From Theropithecus gelada (Eukaryota > Chordata > Mammalia > Primates > Cercopithecidae), in NCBI RefSeq assembly GCF_003255815.1, contig NC_037686.1, forward strand, positions 60,336,370 to 60,400,369: a stretch of DNA of 64,000 nt, given 5' to 3'. Below are positions 12,075-22,974 of the stretch, one piece after another. Each line of letters begins with the position of its first letter. Position 1 is the first letter of the stretch. A program made the translations under genes and the position numbers. The notes beneath the pieces were generated by a model. It did no database searches, had not been told where the DNA came from, and worked only from the letters and a program-made list of their open reading frames with translations.

Positions 12075-12400
12075 AAGTGGTACAATATTTTTTTTTTTTT
12101 TTTGAGACGGAGTCTCGCTCTGTCACCCAGGCTGGAGTGCAGTGGCCGGATCTCAGCTCACTGCAAGCTCCGCCTCCCGGGTTCACGCCATTCTCCGGCC
12201 TCAGCCTCCCGGGTAGCTGGGACTACAGGTGCCCGCCACCTCGCCCGGCTAGTTTTTTGTATTTCTTAATAGAGACGGGGTTTCACCGTGTCAGCCAGGA
12301 TGGTCTCGATCTCCTGACCTCGTGATCCGCCCGTCTCGGCCTCCCAAAGTGCTGGGATTACAGGCTTGAGCCACCGCGCCCGGCCAAGTGGTACAATATT
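12075..12400 (-). mobile_element. Old World monkey AluY (AluYRa-type) with 15-bp target-site duplication
   Basis: The Alu body is 12090-12385. The flanks 'aagtggtacaatatt' at 12075-12089 and 12386-12400 are perfect copies. The body is close to consensus and has the cercopithecid combination 'gtggccggatctcagctc', 'cacctcgcccggctag', 'gatccgcccgtctcggcc' and 'caggcttgagccaccgcg'. A perfect duplication and high CpG retention point to a young insertion. Confidence 0.93.
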
Positions 12401-12422
12401 AATCATGCTACATAAGTAGTAA

Positions 12423-13447
12423 TGTAATCAGAAAGGGGTTCCGATCCGGACACCAAGAGAGGGTTCTTGGATCTTGGGCAAGAAACAAATTGAGGCAAGT
12501 ACGTAGAGTAAAGTGAAAGCAAGTTTATTGAGAAAGTAAATGTCTCACGCGTCTCCATGTGAAGAGACCACGAAACAGGCTTTGTGTGAGCAACATGGCT
12601 GTTTATTTCACCTGGGCGCAGGCGGGCTGAGTCCGAAAAAGGGGTCAGCAAAGGGTGTTGGGATTATCATTAGTTCTTATAGGTTTTGGGATAGGTGGTA
12701 GAGTTAAGAGCAGTGTTTTCGGGGGCAGGGGGTGGATCTCACAAAGTATATTCTCAAGGGTGGGGAGAATTACAAAGAACCTTCTTAAGGGTTGGGGAGA
12801 TTATAAAGAACCTTCTTAAGGGTGGGGAATATTACAAAGTACATTGATCAGTTAGGGTGGGGCAGAAACAAATCACAATGAGGAAATGTCATCAGTTAAG
12901 GCTATTTTCACTTCTTTTGTGGATCTTCAGTTGCTTCAGGCCATCTGGATGTATATGTGCAGGTCACTGGGGATACAATGGCTTAGCTTGGGCCCACAGG
13001 CCTGACAGTAAGGAATAAAGAATAGCTACTCCATTGGAAGAGCAGCCCTGAGGGCTGCTGGTTGCCCATTTTTATGGTTATTTCTTGATGATATGCTAAA
13101 CAAGGGGTGGATCATTCATGCCTCCCCCTTTTAGACCATATAGGGTAACCTCCTAACATTGCCATGGCATTTGTAAACTGTCATGGTGCCGGTAGGAGTG
13201 TAGCAGTGAGGACAATGAGAGATCACTCTCCTTGCCATCTTGGTTTTGGTGGGTTTTAGCTGGCTTCTTTTTTATCAGCAAACTGTTTTCTTGCCAAGGC
13301 CTTAATGACCTGTATCTTGGGCTGACCTCCTGTCACATTCTGTGACAGACTGCCTAACTGTCTGGGAATACAGCCCAGTAAGTTTCAGCCTCATTTTATC
13401 CAGCTCCTATTCAAAATGGAGTTGCTTTGGCTCAAACGCCTCTAACA
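12423..13447 (-). mobile_element. ERV LTR, split by an LTR7-type insertion
   Basis: The minus strand begins 'tgttagaggcgtttgagcc' at 13447 and ends near 12423 after 'ggaacccctttctgatt'. LTR landmarks on the minus strand are 'aataaacttgctttcacttt' (polyadenylation signal region) and 'ggggaggcatgaatgatcca'. The two parts, 13008-13447 and 12423-12540, total about 558 bases and join cleanly across the insertion at 'aagtaaa/gtaaggaataaag'. I recognise the sequence as a common primate ERV1-class LTR but cannot give its family name with confidence. No internal proviral sequence flanks it, so it is a solo LTR. Confidence 0.75.
12541..13007 (-). mobile_element. Solo LTR7-type (HERV-H) LTR nested in another LTR
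   Basis: The minus strand starts 'tgtcaggcctgtgggcccaa' at 13007 and contains 'gatggcctgaagcaactgaa' and the repeated 'cttaagaaggttctttgtaa'-type units near 12770-12840. It then has 'ggtgaaataaacagcc', with the AATAAA signal, and ends 'ggagacgcgtgagaca' at 12541. Length is about 467 bases, close to a full LTR7. The flanking 'gtaaa' (12536-12540) and 'gtaa' (13008-13011) fit a short target-site duplication. LTR7 is the HERV-H promoter/enhancer; only the LTR remains here. Confidence 0.9.
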
Positions 13448-15021
13448 GTTATATATTATATGTCATAATATAATCAAATTTATTCTGAAACTCTTTGTGA
13501 TAAACTGAAAGAAATTATAAATCCTAAACAGTTAAAAATAAAAGGAAATATTGACATAAATTCTAAAGTCATAGGAACTAAATTTTTCAAGTATGCTAAC
13601 ATGTAAAAAGCATAAAAATTTGAGTATCAATTTTATATTATATGGATTTTGCCCATAATATATAAGAAAATATGTGTGTTGATAAAAATCATTTTCAAAC
13701 TTTTATATCATGAGACTAAAAGGACATACTTGCACTAAATGACCTCTAGTTCCCTTAGAGATAAAGATTGAATCAATTTTTTTTATTTTTCTGCTGAATT
13801 TCAAAACTGATGCATCAGTTGGTAAGTTACTCCCTGGATGCACGAGCGTATTTTTCTTTTTCCTTTTTTTGAACTTGTATCATTTCTTTCAGGCCACTAG
13901 GGTAACATCTAAAAAATTATCGCTTCAGTGGCTCCTCATAGAAAGCACTTTTGAGAGTTACTTTCAATGTTATATTCTGGGCAACTGCCAGAAAATTACA
14001 AGACATTTTCCTTGTAGTATTTTGTCATTTTAGGCATCCAGCCTTGGCTCAAAACCCAAAGAGAAGATGAGAAAAAGGTCAAATCTCTTAACATTGAGGA
14101 ATTTATAAAACTCCAAGTAAAAGTTAATTCCTAAAGCACTCACATGACAGCAGACACAACTGTTATGTCTTTATACACAGGTTGTTGTGAAATATGTTTG
14201 TATATCTGAACTTAATTTTTAATTAACCAACCACATTTTCTTGAACTGAACTGTCCCTTAAATAAGAGACATTAGAAAAACTATTTAAAATTTTAATAAA
14301 ATTGTTTTGTAAAATGTACATTTTCGTTATCTGCAACACTCCTCTCACCACCACTTCCTGGGCAGAATTTCCTATTTCTTAGCTTTGTCATATTAGGATG
14401 GAAATAATAGAGTAATGTATCTGAGAATGGTGATTACTGTGATCCATTGGAATAGCATACTCTCCTATAAGAAAAAAATAAACATTTAAGCAGTTAAATA
14501 ATATGTAATTATGGCCATTTAGAATATATTACATATTGCATCATATCATTAATCTTTTCCTCTGAATTTTACCTTCTGCATCTAAGATACTGAAAAATAT
14601 ATTTTGAGTTTATCAAATTACATCAAAATGTATACATATTGAGCTAAGTTGAATCTGTTTCTAAAAGATAACTTCTATACAGTCAACATTTATAATAAAT
14701 ACATATAATATATTTTTAAGTGTAAAATAGTGAATGCAAGTACCCACTGCCCAGAATGAGAACTTGAATAGTGTTTGGTTTTGTTTATAATCAGCATAAA
14801 TGGGAATGCAAACTTAAGGTTGTGGCTGGGATAAAAATGTAATTTATAAGGATACATTTTTGCTATCCTAGACAGAAACATGCACATGTAAAGAATAAGA
14901 AAGAAAATTTAGTTAAAATATTAAAGATCCACTATGTTATTTGATACATCTCATGATGTCAAGGCTTAAAGTGCATTCACTCTCCAGTTCCTTAGGAAAG
15001 CCTCTAGTTTGCTTTTCCTTC
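13448..15021. other. Unassigned AT-rich unique sequence
   Basis: No gene or named repeat recognised. Several short TA-rich patches only. Confidence 0.5.
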
Positions 15022-15500
15022 TTTTTAAAAAATAGTTTGACCTGTTCAGATTCAGGGGTATATGTGCAGGTTTGTTACATTGTGTGATGCTGAAGTTTGG
15101 GATACAAATGACCCCATCCCCCAAGTAGTGAGTATAGTACTCAATAGCTAGCATTTCAGTCCATGCCCCACTACCTCTCCCCCCTCTCTAGCAGTCCCCA
15201 GTTATCTATTATGTTTATTATGTTTATGTTTATGAATGCTCAACATTTAGCTCCTGCTTATAAGTGAGAACATGTAGCATTTGTTTTTCTGTTCCTGCAT
15301 TAATTTGCTTAGGATAATGGCCTCTAGCTGCATCCATGTTGCTGCAAAGGACGTGATTTCATTCTTTACTATGGCTTCATAGTATTTCATGGTGTATATA
15401 TAGCACATTTCTCTATCCAATCCTCTGTTGATGGACACTAGTTGATGGACACTCCATGTCTTTGCTATTGTGAATAGTGCTGCAACGAACATACAAATGC

Positions 15501-15515
15501 ATGTCTCTCTCTCTT

Positions 15516-15547
<32 letters not shown>

Positions 15548-15556
15548 CACACACAC
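15501..15556. repeat. (TC)n(CA)n microsatellite inside L1
   Basis: A run of CT units followed directly by CA units, placed where ordinary L1 has a short TGTG/TATA stretch. It accounts for the Cys/Val and Arg/Glu-rich start of the minus-strand open frame there. Confidence 0.95.
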
Positions 15557-15711
15557 AGTAAGAGATTGAGATTGCTGGGCTGAATGGTAGCTCTAAGTTC
15601 TTTGAGAAGTCTCCAAACTGCTTTTCACAGTGGCTGAATTAATTTACATTTCCACTAACAATAAATAAGCACTCCCTTTTTGCGTTAGCCTTGCCAGCAT
15701 CTGTTATTTTC

Positions 15712-16034
15712 TGACTTTTTATTTTTTTTTTTTTATTTTTTTGAGACGGAGTCTCGCTCTGTCGCCCGGGCTGGAGTGCAGTGGCCGGATCTCAGCTCAC
15801 TGCAAGCTCCGCCTCCCGGGTTTACGCCATTCTCCTGCCTCAGCCTCCCAAGTAACTGGGACTACAGGCGCCCGCCATCTCGCCCGGCTAGTTTTTTGTA
15901 TTTTTTAGTAGAGACGGGGTTTCACCGTGTTCGCCAGGATGGTCTCGATCTTCTGACCTCGTGATCCACCCGTCTCGGCCTCCCAAAGTGCTGGGATTAC
16001 AGGCTTGAGCCACCGCGCCCGGCCTGACTTTTTA
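15712..16034 (-). mobile_element. Old World monkey AluY (AluYRa-type) inserted in L1 ORF2
   Basis: Body 15722-16024, flanked by 'tgacttttta' at 15712-15721 and 16025-16034. It shares the diagnostic wording of the copy at 12090: 'gtggccggatctcagctc', 'catctcgcccggctag', 'ccacccgtctcggcctcc', 'ggcttgagccaccgcgcc'. The L1 sequence is continuous once the Alu and one duplication copy are removed. Confidence 0.93.
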
Positions 16035-17296
16035 ATTATAGCCGTTCTGACTGGTATGAGATGGTTTCTCATTGTGGTTTAGATTTGCGTTTCTCTGACG
16101 GTTACCAATGACAAGCATTTTTTCACGTTTGTTGGCTGTGAGTAGGACTTCTTTTGAGAAGTATCTGTTCATATCTTTTGCTCACTTTGAATGAGATTTT
16201 TTTTTGCTTGTTGAATTGTTTAAGTTCTTTACAGAGTATGGATAGTGGACCTTTGTCAGTTCATAGTTTGCTAATATTTTCTGCCATTCTGTACGTTGTC
16301 TATTTACTCTATCGTTAGATTTTTTAGCCGTGCAGAAGCTCTTTAGTTTAATTAATTAGGTCTCATTTGTCAATTTTTGTTTATGTTGCAATTGTTTCTG
16401 AGGACTTAATCATAAATTATTTACCAAGCCTGAGTCTAGAACAGTGTTTCGTAGATTATCTTTTAGGATTCTTATAGTTTGAAGACTTATATTGAAATCT
16501 TTAATCCATCTTGAGTTAATTTTTGTATGTGGTGAAAGGTAAGGGTCCTGCATATGGCTAGCCAGCTGTACCAGCACCATTTACTGAATAGTGAGTCCCA
16601 ATTGCTTATTTTTGTCAACTTTGTGAAGGTCAGATGGACGTGGGTGTGAAGCTATATTTCAGGGTTCTCTATTCTCTATTCTGTTCCATTGGTCTATGTG
16701 TCTGTTTTTATGCCAGTACAATGCTGTTTTGGCTATACTATGGTTTGTTTATAGTACAGTTGGAAGTCAGTAATGTAATTTCTCCAGCTTTGTTCTTTTT
16801 GCTTCAGATTGCTTTTGCTGTTCGGGCTCTTTTTTGATTCCCTACTAGTTTCAGAATTGCTTTTCCTAATTCTGTGAAAAATAAAGTTGGTAGTTTGATA
16901 GAAATAGCTTTGAAACTGTAGATAGCCTTGGGAAGTATGGTCATTTGAATGACACTGATTCTTCCAATACATGAGCATGGCATTTTTTTTTTTTTCATTT
17001 GTTCATGTCATCTACAATTTCTTTCATCAGTGTTTTGTAGTTCTCCTCACTGAAGTCTTTCATCTCCTTGTTTGATGTACTTCTAGGTATTTTATTTTTT
17101 TGTGGGATTGCATTTTTGATTTGGCTTTCAGCTTGAATGCTATCGTTGCATATAAATGCTATTGATTTGTGTATAATATTTTTGTATCCTGAAAAACTAC
17201 TGAAGACATTTATCAGTACCGGTAGCCCTTTGGTGGAGTCTTTAGGGTTTTCTAGGTGTAGAATCCTATTATCAGCAAAAAAAGATAGTTTGACTC

Positions 17297-17319
17297 TTTT
17301 TTTTTTTTTTTTTTTTTTC
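17297..17319. repeat. Poly-T run inside L1
   Basis: About 22 T's in the dead ORF2; minus-strand poly-A. It is a homopolymer expansion rather than a new insertion, since L1 sequence continues on both sides. Confidence 0.85.
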
Positions 17320-20086
17320 TATGTGGATCCCTTTTCTTTCCCTCCCCTGCCTGAGTCCTCTGACTAGGACTTCTAGTACTACATTGAACAGCACTAGTGA
17401 GAGTGGGCATCCTTGTGTCTTGTTCCAGTTCTTAAGGGGAATGCTTCCAGTTTTTGCCTCTTCAATATGATGTTGGCTGTGGGATTAGCATAGATTGCTC
17501 TTATTGAGGTATGTTCCTTTTATGCCTAACTTTTTGAGGGTTATCATTATGAAGAGACGTTAGATTATATTGCATGTCTATGTCTACTGAGATGATCACA
17601 AGGTTTTGGTTTTTAATTCTGTTTATGTGGTGAATCACATATATTAATTTGCATATGTTGAATCTAACTTGCATGTAAGGAATGAAGCCTACTAGATCAT
17701 AATGAATTAATTTTGATGTGCTGCTAAATTCAGCTTGGTAGTATTTTGTTGAGGATATTTGTGTTTGTGTTCATCAGGGATACTGACCTGTTTTTGTTTT
17801 GTTTTTGTTTTTGTTTTGCTTCTTTGTGTCTTTGCCAGGTTTTGGTACCAGGGTGATACAGGCTTCATAGAATGAGTTAGGGAGAAGATCCTCTTCTTTG
17901 ATTTTTTGGGATAGTTGAACTGGTATGAAGTTTTCTTCGTACATCTGGTAGAATTCAGCTATGAATCCATCCAGTCCAGGGTTTTTTTTGGTTGGTAGGG
18001 TTTTTTAAAATTGCTGATTCAATTGTAGAACTCAATATTGGCCTGTTCACATTTTAAGTTTGTTCCTGATTCAATCTTGGGAGGATGTGTGTCTCCAGGA
18101 ATTTATCCATTTCCTCTAGACTTTCTAGTTTGTGTGCATAGAGGTGTTCATAATAGTTTCAAGATTTTTTGTATTTCTATTAGATCAATTGTAATGTCAC
18201 CTTTGTTTCTGATTATGTTTAACTGGATGTTTTCATTTTCTCTTTGTTAATCTAGCTAGTGGTCTATCAATCTTCATCCTTTTGAATAACCAACTTTTGG
18301 TTTTATTGATTCTTTGTATAAATTTTTGAGTCTCAATTTTGTTCAGTTCTGCTCGGATTTTAGTAATTTATTTTCTTCTGCTAACTTTGGGGTTGATATG
18401 TTTTGATTTTTCTAGTTCCTCTAGCTGTGATGTTACATTGTTAATCTGATCTTTCTAACTTTTTGAGGTTGGCATTTAGCCCTGTAAATTTTCCTCTTAA
18501 CACTGTTTTTTCTGCATCCCAGAGATTTTGGTATGTTGTGTCTCTATTTTCATTCATTTCCAAGAATTTTTTGTTTTCTCTATCAATTTCATTTTTTAAA
18601 CAAAAGCCATTCAGGAACAAGTTGTTTCATTTCTATGTATTGTGTGGTTTTGAGAGATCTTCTTAGTATTGATATCTATTTTTGTTCCATTGTGGTCTGA
18701 GTATGGTTGGTAAGATTTTGATTTATTTGATTTTTCAATATTATGAATAACTAAGCATGTGACTTTATGTCCATGCATGTGTCTCATTTTGAAGAATGTT
18801 CTGTGTGCAGATGAAAATAATGTATATTTTGTGGTTGATGGGTGGAGTGTTCTGTAGATGTCTAGTAGGTCTAGTTAGTCAAGCATTGAATTTAAGTCCA
18901 GAATTTCTTTGTTAGTTTTCTGTCTCAATAATCTGTCTAATGCTGTCAGTGAGCTGTTGAAGACCCCACTATTAGTATGTGGCTCTTTAAGTCTTCTCAT
19001 AGGTCTAGAAGCAGTTGTTTTTTGAGGTTGAGTGCTCCAATGTTGGGTGCATATATATTTAGGATAGTTAAGTCTTCTTGTTGAATAGAACTCTTTATCT
19101 AAATGCCTTTCTTTGACATTTTTTACTGTTCCTGGTTTAAAGTCTATTTTATCTGATGCAAGAATAGGGACCCCTGCTCTTTTTTTGTTTTCTATTTACA
19201 TGATGGATCTTTCTCCAACCCTATACTTTGAACCTATGGGTGTCATTACATGTGAGATAGGTCTCTTGAAGACAGCAGATGGATGAAACTTTTTGTTTTT
19301 AAATCCAGCTTGCCCTTTAAATAGGATGTTTAGACCGTTTACATGCAAAGCTAATATTGATATGTGAGGTTTTGATCCAGTCTTGGAGCTTTTTATGGTT
19401 GCTTTGAAGTTTCTATTTTATCGTTGCTTTATGGGATCTGTGGGTTATGTACTTAAATGTGTTTCTGTGGTAGCTGGTATTGTTCTTGTGTTTACATATT
19501 TAGAATTCCCTTAGCAATCTCTTGTAATGCTAATCTAGTGGTAACAAGTTCCCTTAGTGGTTGCTTGTCTGGAAAACATTTTATTTTTCCTTAGTTTATA
19601 AGCTTACTTTGGTGGGACATGAAATTCTTGGTTGGTTGGAATTTCTTGTCTTTGAAAATGCTGAAAGTATGTCCCCAATCCTGGCTGGTAAGGTTTCTGC
19701 TAAGAAATCTGCCATTAGCCTGATGGGGTTCCTTTTGTACATGATTTGACAATTTTCTCTAGGTGCCTTTAAGATTTTTTCTTTAGTATTGACTTTGGAG
19801 AGTCTGGTGACTATATGACTTGGTGATATTCATTTTGTACATTATGTTGCAGGTGTTCTCTGGTTTTCTTATATCTGGATATCTACCTCTCTAGCAATAT
19901 TAGAAAAACTTTCTTGAATTATTCCATCAAATATGTTTTCCAGGTTGTTTACCTTTTCTCCTTTTCTCTCAGGAATGCCAATAATTTATCACCTTGGTTG
20001 CTTTACATAGTCTCATATTTCTTGAAGGCTGTTCATTTTTTAAAATCTCTTTTAAAATTATTTTTGTCTGAGTTAGTCTGAAAAAG

Positions 20087-20408
20087 CAGTCTTCAGTCCA
20101 GGTGCAGTGGCTCACGCCTGTAATCCCAGCACTTTGGGAGGCCGATGCAGGCGGATCACGAGGTCAGGAGATTGAGACTATCCTGGCTAACACAGTGAAA
20201 CCCCATCACTACTAAAAATATAAAAAATTAGCAGGGTGTGGTGATGGGCGCCTGTAGTCCCAGCTACTTGGGAGGCTGAGGCAGGAGAATGGCGTGAACC
20301 CAGAAGGCGGAGCTTGCAGTAAGCCGAGATTGTGCTACTGTACTCCAACCTGGGCAATGGAACAAGACTCCATCTAAAAAAAAAAATAAATAAATAAATC
20401 AGTCTTCA
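20087..20408 (+). mobile_element. Alu (S/Y) with 9-bp target-site duplication
   Basis: Body 20096-20399, beginning 'gtccaggtgcagtggctcac' and ending in an AAATAAAT tail. 'cagtcttca' flanks it at 20087-20095 and 20400-20408. The 'tcacgaggtcaggagattga' wording fits AluS-c/g or Y. Confidence 0.92.
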
Positions 20409-20433
20409 AACTCCAAATTGCTTTTTCTTCTTC

Positions 20434-20724
20434 TTTTTTTTTTTGGGATGGAGTCTCACTCTGTCACCAAGGCTAAAGTGCAGTGGCATGATCTCGGCTC
20501 TCTGCAACCTCCGCCTCCCAGGCTCAAGTGATTCTCTTGCCTCAGCCTCCTGAGTAGCTGGGGCTACAGGTGCCTGCCACCATGCCCAGCTAATTTTTAT
20601 ATTTTTAGTAGAGATAAGGTTTCACCATGTTGACCAGGCTGGTCTCGAACTCTTCAATTCAAGAGATCCACTCACCTTGGCCTCCGAAAGTGCTGGAATT
20701 ACAGGCAGGAATCACCATGACTGA
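20434..20724 (-). mobile_element. AluS, antisense
   Basis: Poly-T then 'gggatggagtctcactctgt', 'ctctgcaacctccgcctccc', 'gtcgagaccagcctggtc'-type antisense wording, ending 'ggaatcaccatgactga'. It lies 35 bases from the preceding Alu in opposite orientation. Confidence 0.9.
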
Positions 20725-21456
20725 ACTCTACATTTCTTTCTTCTGCTTAGTGAAGTCCGTTGATAGAGGTTTCACTTGTATTTTGAAAATCTTTGAGTTT
20801 TTCAACTTCAGAAGCTCTGATTGAGTTATTTTTAACGTGTTTATATCTTCCTTCATTTCTTGGACTGATTAAGAAGTTTCTACGTAATGATTTTCAACCT
20901 TGTCTTGGCTTTCAGTGAGCTTCCTGGCTATCTATTCTTTGAATTCTTTGTCTGTCATTTTTGAGTTTCCATTTGGTTAAGGACCTTTGCTGGAGAGCGA
21001 GTGCAATCCTTTGGTGGTGTCACTACATTCGGATTTTTTATGGTGCCAGATTTCATGCACTGGTTCCTTCTCATCTACCGACATTGGAACTTCTAATTTT
21101 TGTAATCATTTTTTTGTAGGTAGAACTTTTGTTTTTCTTTCTTTCCATGTAATATTATATATTTTTTCTTTTCTTTTGCCTTCTTTTCCTTTCTTAGGGA
21201 GTGTGACTGAAGAAAATATTGGGTAGGGTCTTTTGGCTTTGCTTCTCCATAGTCCTATGCACTTCTTTTCATTATTTTTTATCAGGCTGTGCGGTTTGAC
21301 CTACAAGCCAGTAGACGGCACTTGTAGTAAAGGTGTTTGTGGCCAGTGTGGTGGGTATATACTTGATCTTTGCTTACTGGAAAGAGCTCTCTGTTGCCTC
21401 AGGCAGTGGGCTTATCTTTGAGGTGCACAGTGGTCTGAGCTCCCTGCTTAGTCCTA

Positions 21457-21669
21457 GGGGTGTGGTGGAAAGATGGACAGGGCTGGACTGGGTAGGCCTA
21501 CCTACAGGCACTGTGATGGCAGGCACAAAAACTACTGCCAAGGGAGCTCAGGTTGCTGCTCCAGGGGTGTGGCAGAAAGATGGACAGGGCTGGACTGGTA
21601 GGCCTACCTACAGGTACTGTGATAGCAGGCACAAACACTACTGCCAAGGGAGCTCAGGTTGCTGATCCA
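21457..21669 (-). repeat. 107-bp tandem duplication in the L1 5' UTR
   Basis: Copy 1 starts 'ggggtgtggtggaaagatgg' (21457) and copy 2 'ggggtgtggcagaaagatgg' (21564). Each runs through 'ggcctacctacaggcactgt' or its near copy to 'gagctcaggttgctg'. The copies differ at only a handful of positions. The repeat produces the duplicated peptide seen in the plus-strand frames at 21333-21909, which are not genes. Confidence 0.92.
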
Positions 21670-22565
21670 GGCAAGTGGGTGCTCCAAATGGCTGAAGACC
21701 TGTTTAGGTGGGAAGTGGAGAGGGCCTCCTGTACCACAGTCTCTGCACAGGAAGGGTGGGACAGTTCGGGCTGCTGGGCCAGGCAAGCAGGCACTCTGAA
21801 TGCCTGGAGTTCTGACTGGAGGCTCAGCAGAGAGGACTCCACTTCACCACAATCTCAGGGAGCTGGCTGGAGCATCCAGCAAGGACACACACATGCTGGT
21901 TCCACATAGCCACATTGGCCCTGGCTACAAGTCTCATCAACCAGGATAAACCACAGCTGTTGCATCTCTCTTCCCACCCCACGCCTGTGATGGGGGAGAG
22001 CACAATTCTGCTGGGGCGTTGTCCACAATTTTTGTTGTGGAAGCCTCTATCCTGCTTCTGAGAAGGCATTCCAATCTTCAACCTGAGACTAAATGTCTGA
22101 GGAACCATGCTGCAAGGTCACCAAATAATGACTTTGTATGCACCCTTATCAAAAATAGCATCCTACTTACTCATGGGTCTGGGAAAATGCCTGCAGCTTT
22201 TTCTGACGTCTTTCCCTCTGGGTGCCTCCAAACCTCTCCCCAAATTAGCTCCAGAGTTTGGGGGAAACAAAGGGTTCTCCCCTGGCTTAGGCTGCTCAGA
22301 TCCCCAGTGAAAAAGTGAGTCACAGAGGGAGGCTGTCTGTCTCTCTCACGCTGGGGCTTCACTCACTTTTGTCAGCCAAATACCATCACAAGGGCTGTTT
22401 GCCTGCGTTCTCCTCTTCGGGATCTGGTGTGTCCCTCATGATTTAGGTGGGTTCCTGTTTTCCTTCTGGAATTAAAGCTCGCAGAGTTCATCTTTATGCA
22501 CTATCTTGCTGTTTCCAAGTGGCTGAGGTACACTGAAAGCCTCTAAACCACCATCTTTGGGCACG

Positions 22566-22824
22566 GCGGTGGGGGACGGGGACACAAAGAAACAACAAAA
22601 AAAACAAACAAACACCCTCTATTTTATATTTTGTGTTGTGTTTCATGGATCCAAGTGCAGACTAGACTTTGGCTGCTACAACAAGTTACATGAATATGGT
22701 AGACAGCCCTAAAAACCTGGTGTAAAATAGGATGAAGTGGGAAAGGAGGTAAAAGTCTAGTATTCTACCAATTTGGAAAACAAAAAGGCCCAGAAAAGCA
22801 AGATAGAAATAAATAATAATACGA
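22566..22824. other. Flank of the L1, nothing recognised
   Basis: Starts with a CAAA-rich patch (about 22590-22612). No target-site duplication matching the L1 3' flank could be picked out. Confidence 0.4.
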
Positions 22825-22945
22825 GTTAACAAATATTGTGTACTTACATTAGGCTAAGAAATCCTCTAAGAATATTGATATATTAACTTGTTTAATCCTC
22901 AGAACCATCCCATGAAGTGGGGGGTACGAAACTGAATTCTCATCT
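22825..22945 (-). mobile_element. MIR fragment
   Basis: Plus strand reads as antisense MIR: 'tattaacttgtttaatcctc', 'agaaccatcccatgaagtgg', then 'aaactgaattctcatct'. Confidence 0.65.
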
Positions 22946-22974
22946 TACGCCACACACAAGAGTCAGTCAGTTGT

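Larger units (their letters stand above)
15250..19400 (-). pseudogene. Degenerate L1 ORF2 (endonuclease-reverse transcriptase)
   Basis: In intact L1 this frame encodes the apurinic-type endonuclease followed by reverse transcriptase and a Cys-rich C-terminus, which nick DNA and copy L1 RNA at the break. Here it is identified by nucleotide landmarks. Near the 5' (right) end 'caatgttgggtgcatatata' (about 19038) lies in the endonuclease part. 'ggctatactatggtttgttt' (about 16730) and 'tccaaactgcttttcacagt' (about 15613) lie towards the 3' part. No frame on the minus strand exceeds about 100 codons; the longest, 15247-15552, is partly made of microsatellite. An Alu at 15722-16024 splits it, and a TC/CA microsatellite replaces normal sequence at about 15501-15556. 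Limits are approximate. Confidence 0.8.
19500..20980 (-). pseudogene. Degenerate L1 ORF1 region, split by two Alus
   Basis: ORF1 of L1 encodes the RNA-binding chaperone that coats L1 RNA (coiled coil, RRM and C-terminal domain). Here the region is recognised from its place between ORF2 and the 5' UTR and from landmarks such as 'tgaaaatgctgaaagtatgt' (about 19656) and 'gtttctgctaagaaatctgc' (about 19693). No minus-strand frame is open over a useful length. Two Alus in opposite orientations (20096-20399 and 20434-20724) interrupt it. Boundaries are estimates from element arithmetic. Confidence 0.6.
15022..22565 (-). mobile_element. Nearly full-length primate L1 (L1PB/L1MA-like), dead
   Basis: The plus strand shows L1 in reverse. 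At the left is the 3' end, with 'tcaggggtatatgtgcaggt' at about 15053. ORF2 sequence follows from about 15250 to 19400, ORF1-region sequence from about 19500 to 20980, then a GC-richer 5' UTR to about 22565. The span is about 7.5 kb; removing three Alus leaves about 6.6 kb, close to a full element. It is riddled with stops and indels and cannot move. 3' wording such as 'ataagtgagaacatgtagca' and the long 5' UTR suggest an L1PB or young L1MA rather than a recent L1PA. No clear poly-A or target-site duplication survives. Confidence 0.9.

Noticed and set aside
12403..12651. 82-codon minus-strand frame
   Set aside because: Lies across the LTR7-type LTR and the outer LTR; LTRs do not encode a protein here.
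18038..18666. Plus-strand frames over the L1 ORF2 region
   Set aside because: Antisense readings of dead L1 ORF2.
21233..21909. Overlapping plus-strand frames of up to 118 codons
   Set aside because: They read the antisense strand of the L1 5' UTR, and their repeated peptide comes from the 107-bp tandem duplication.
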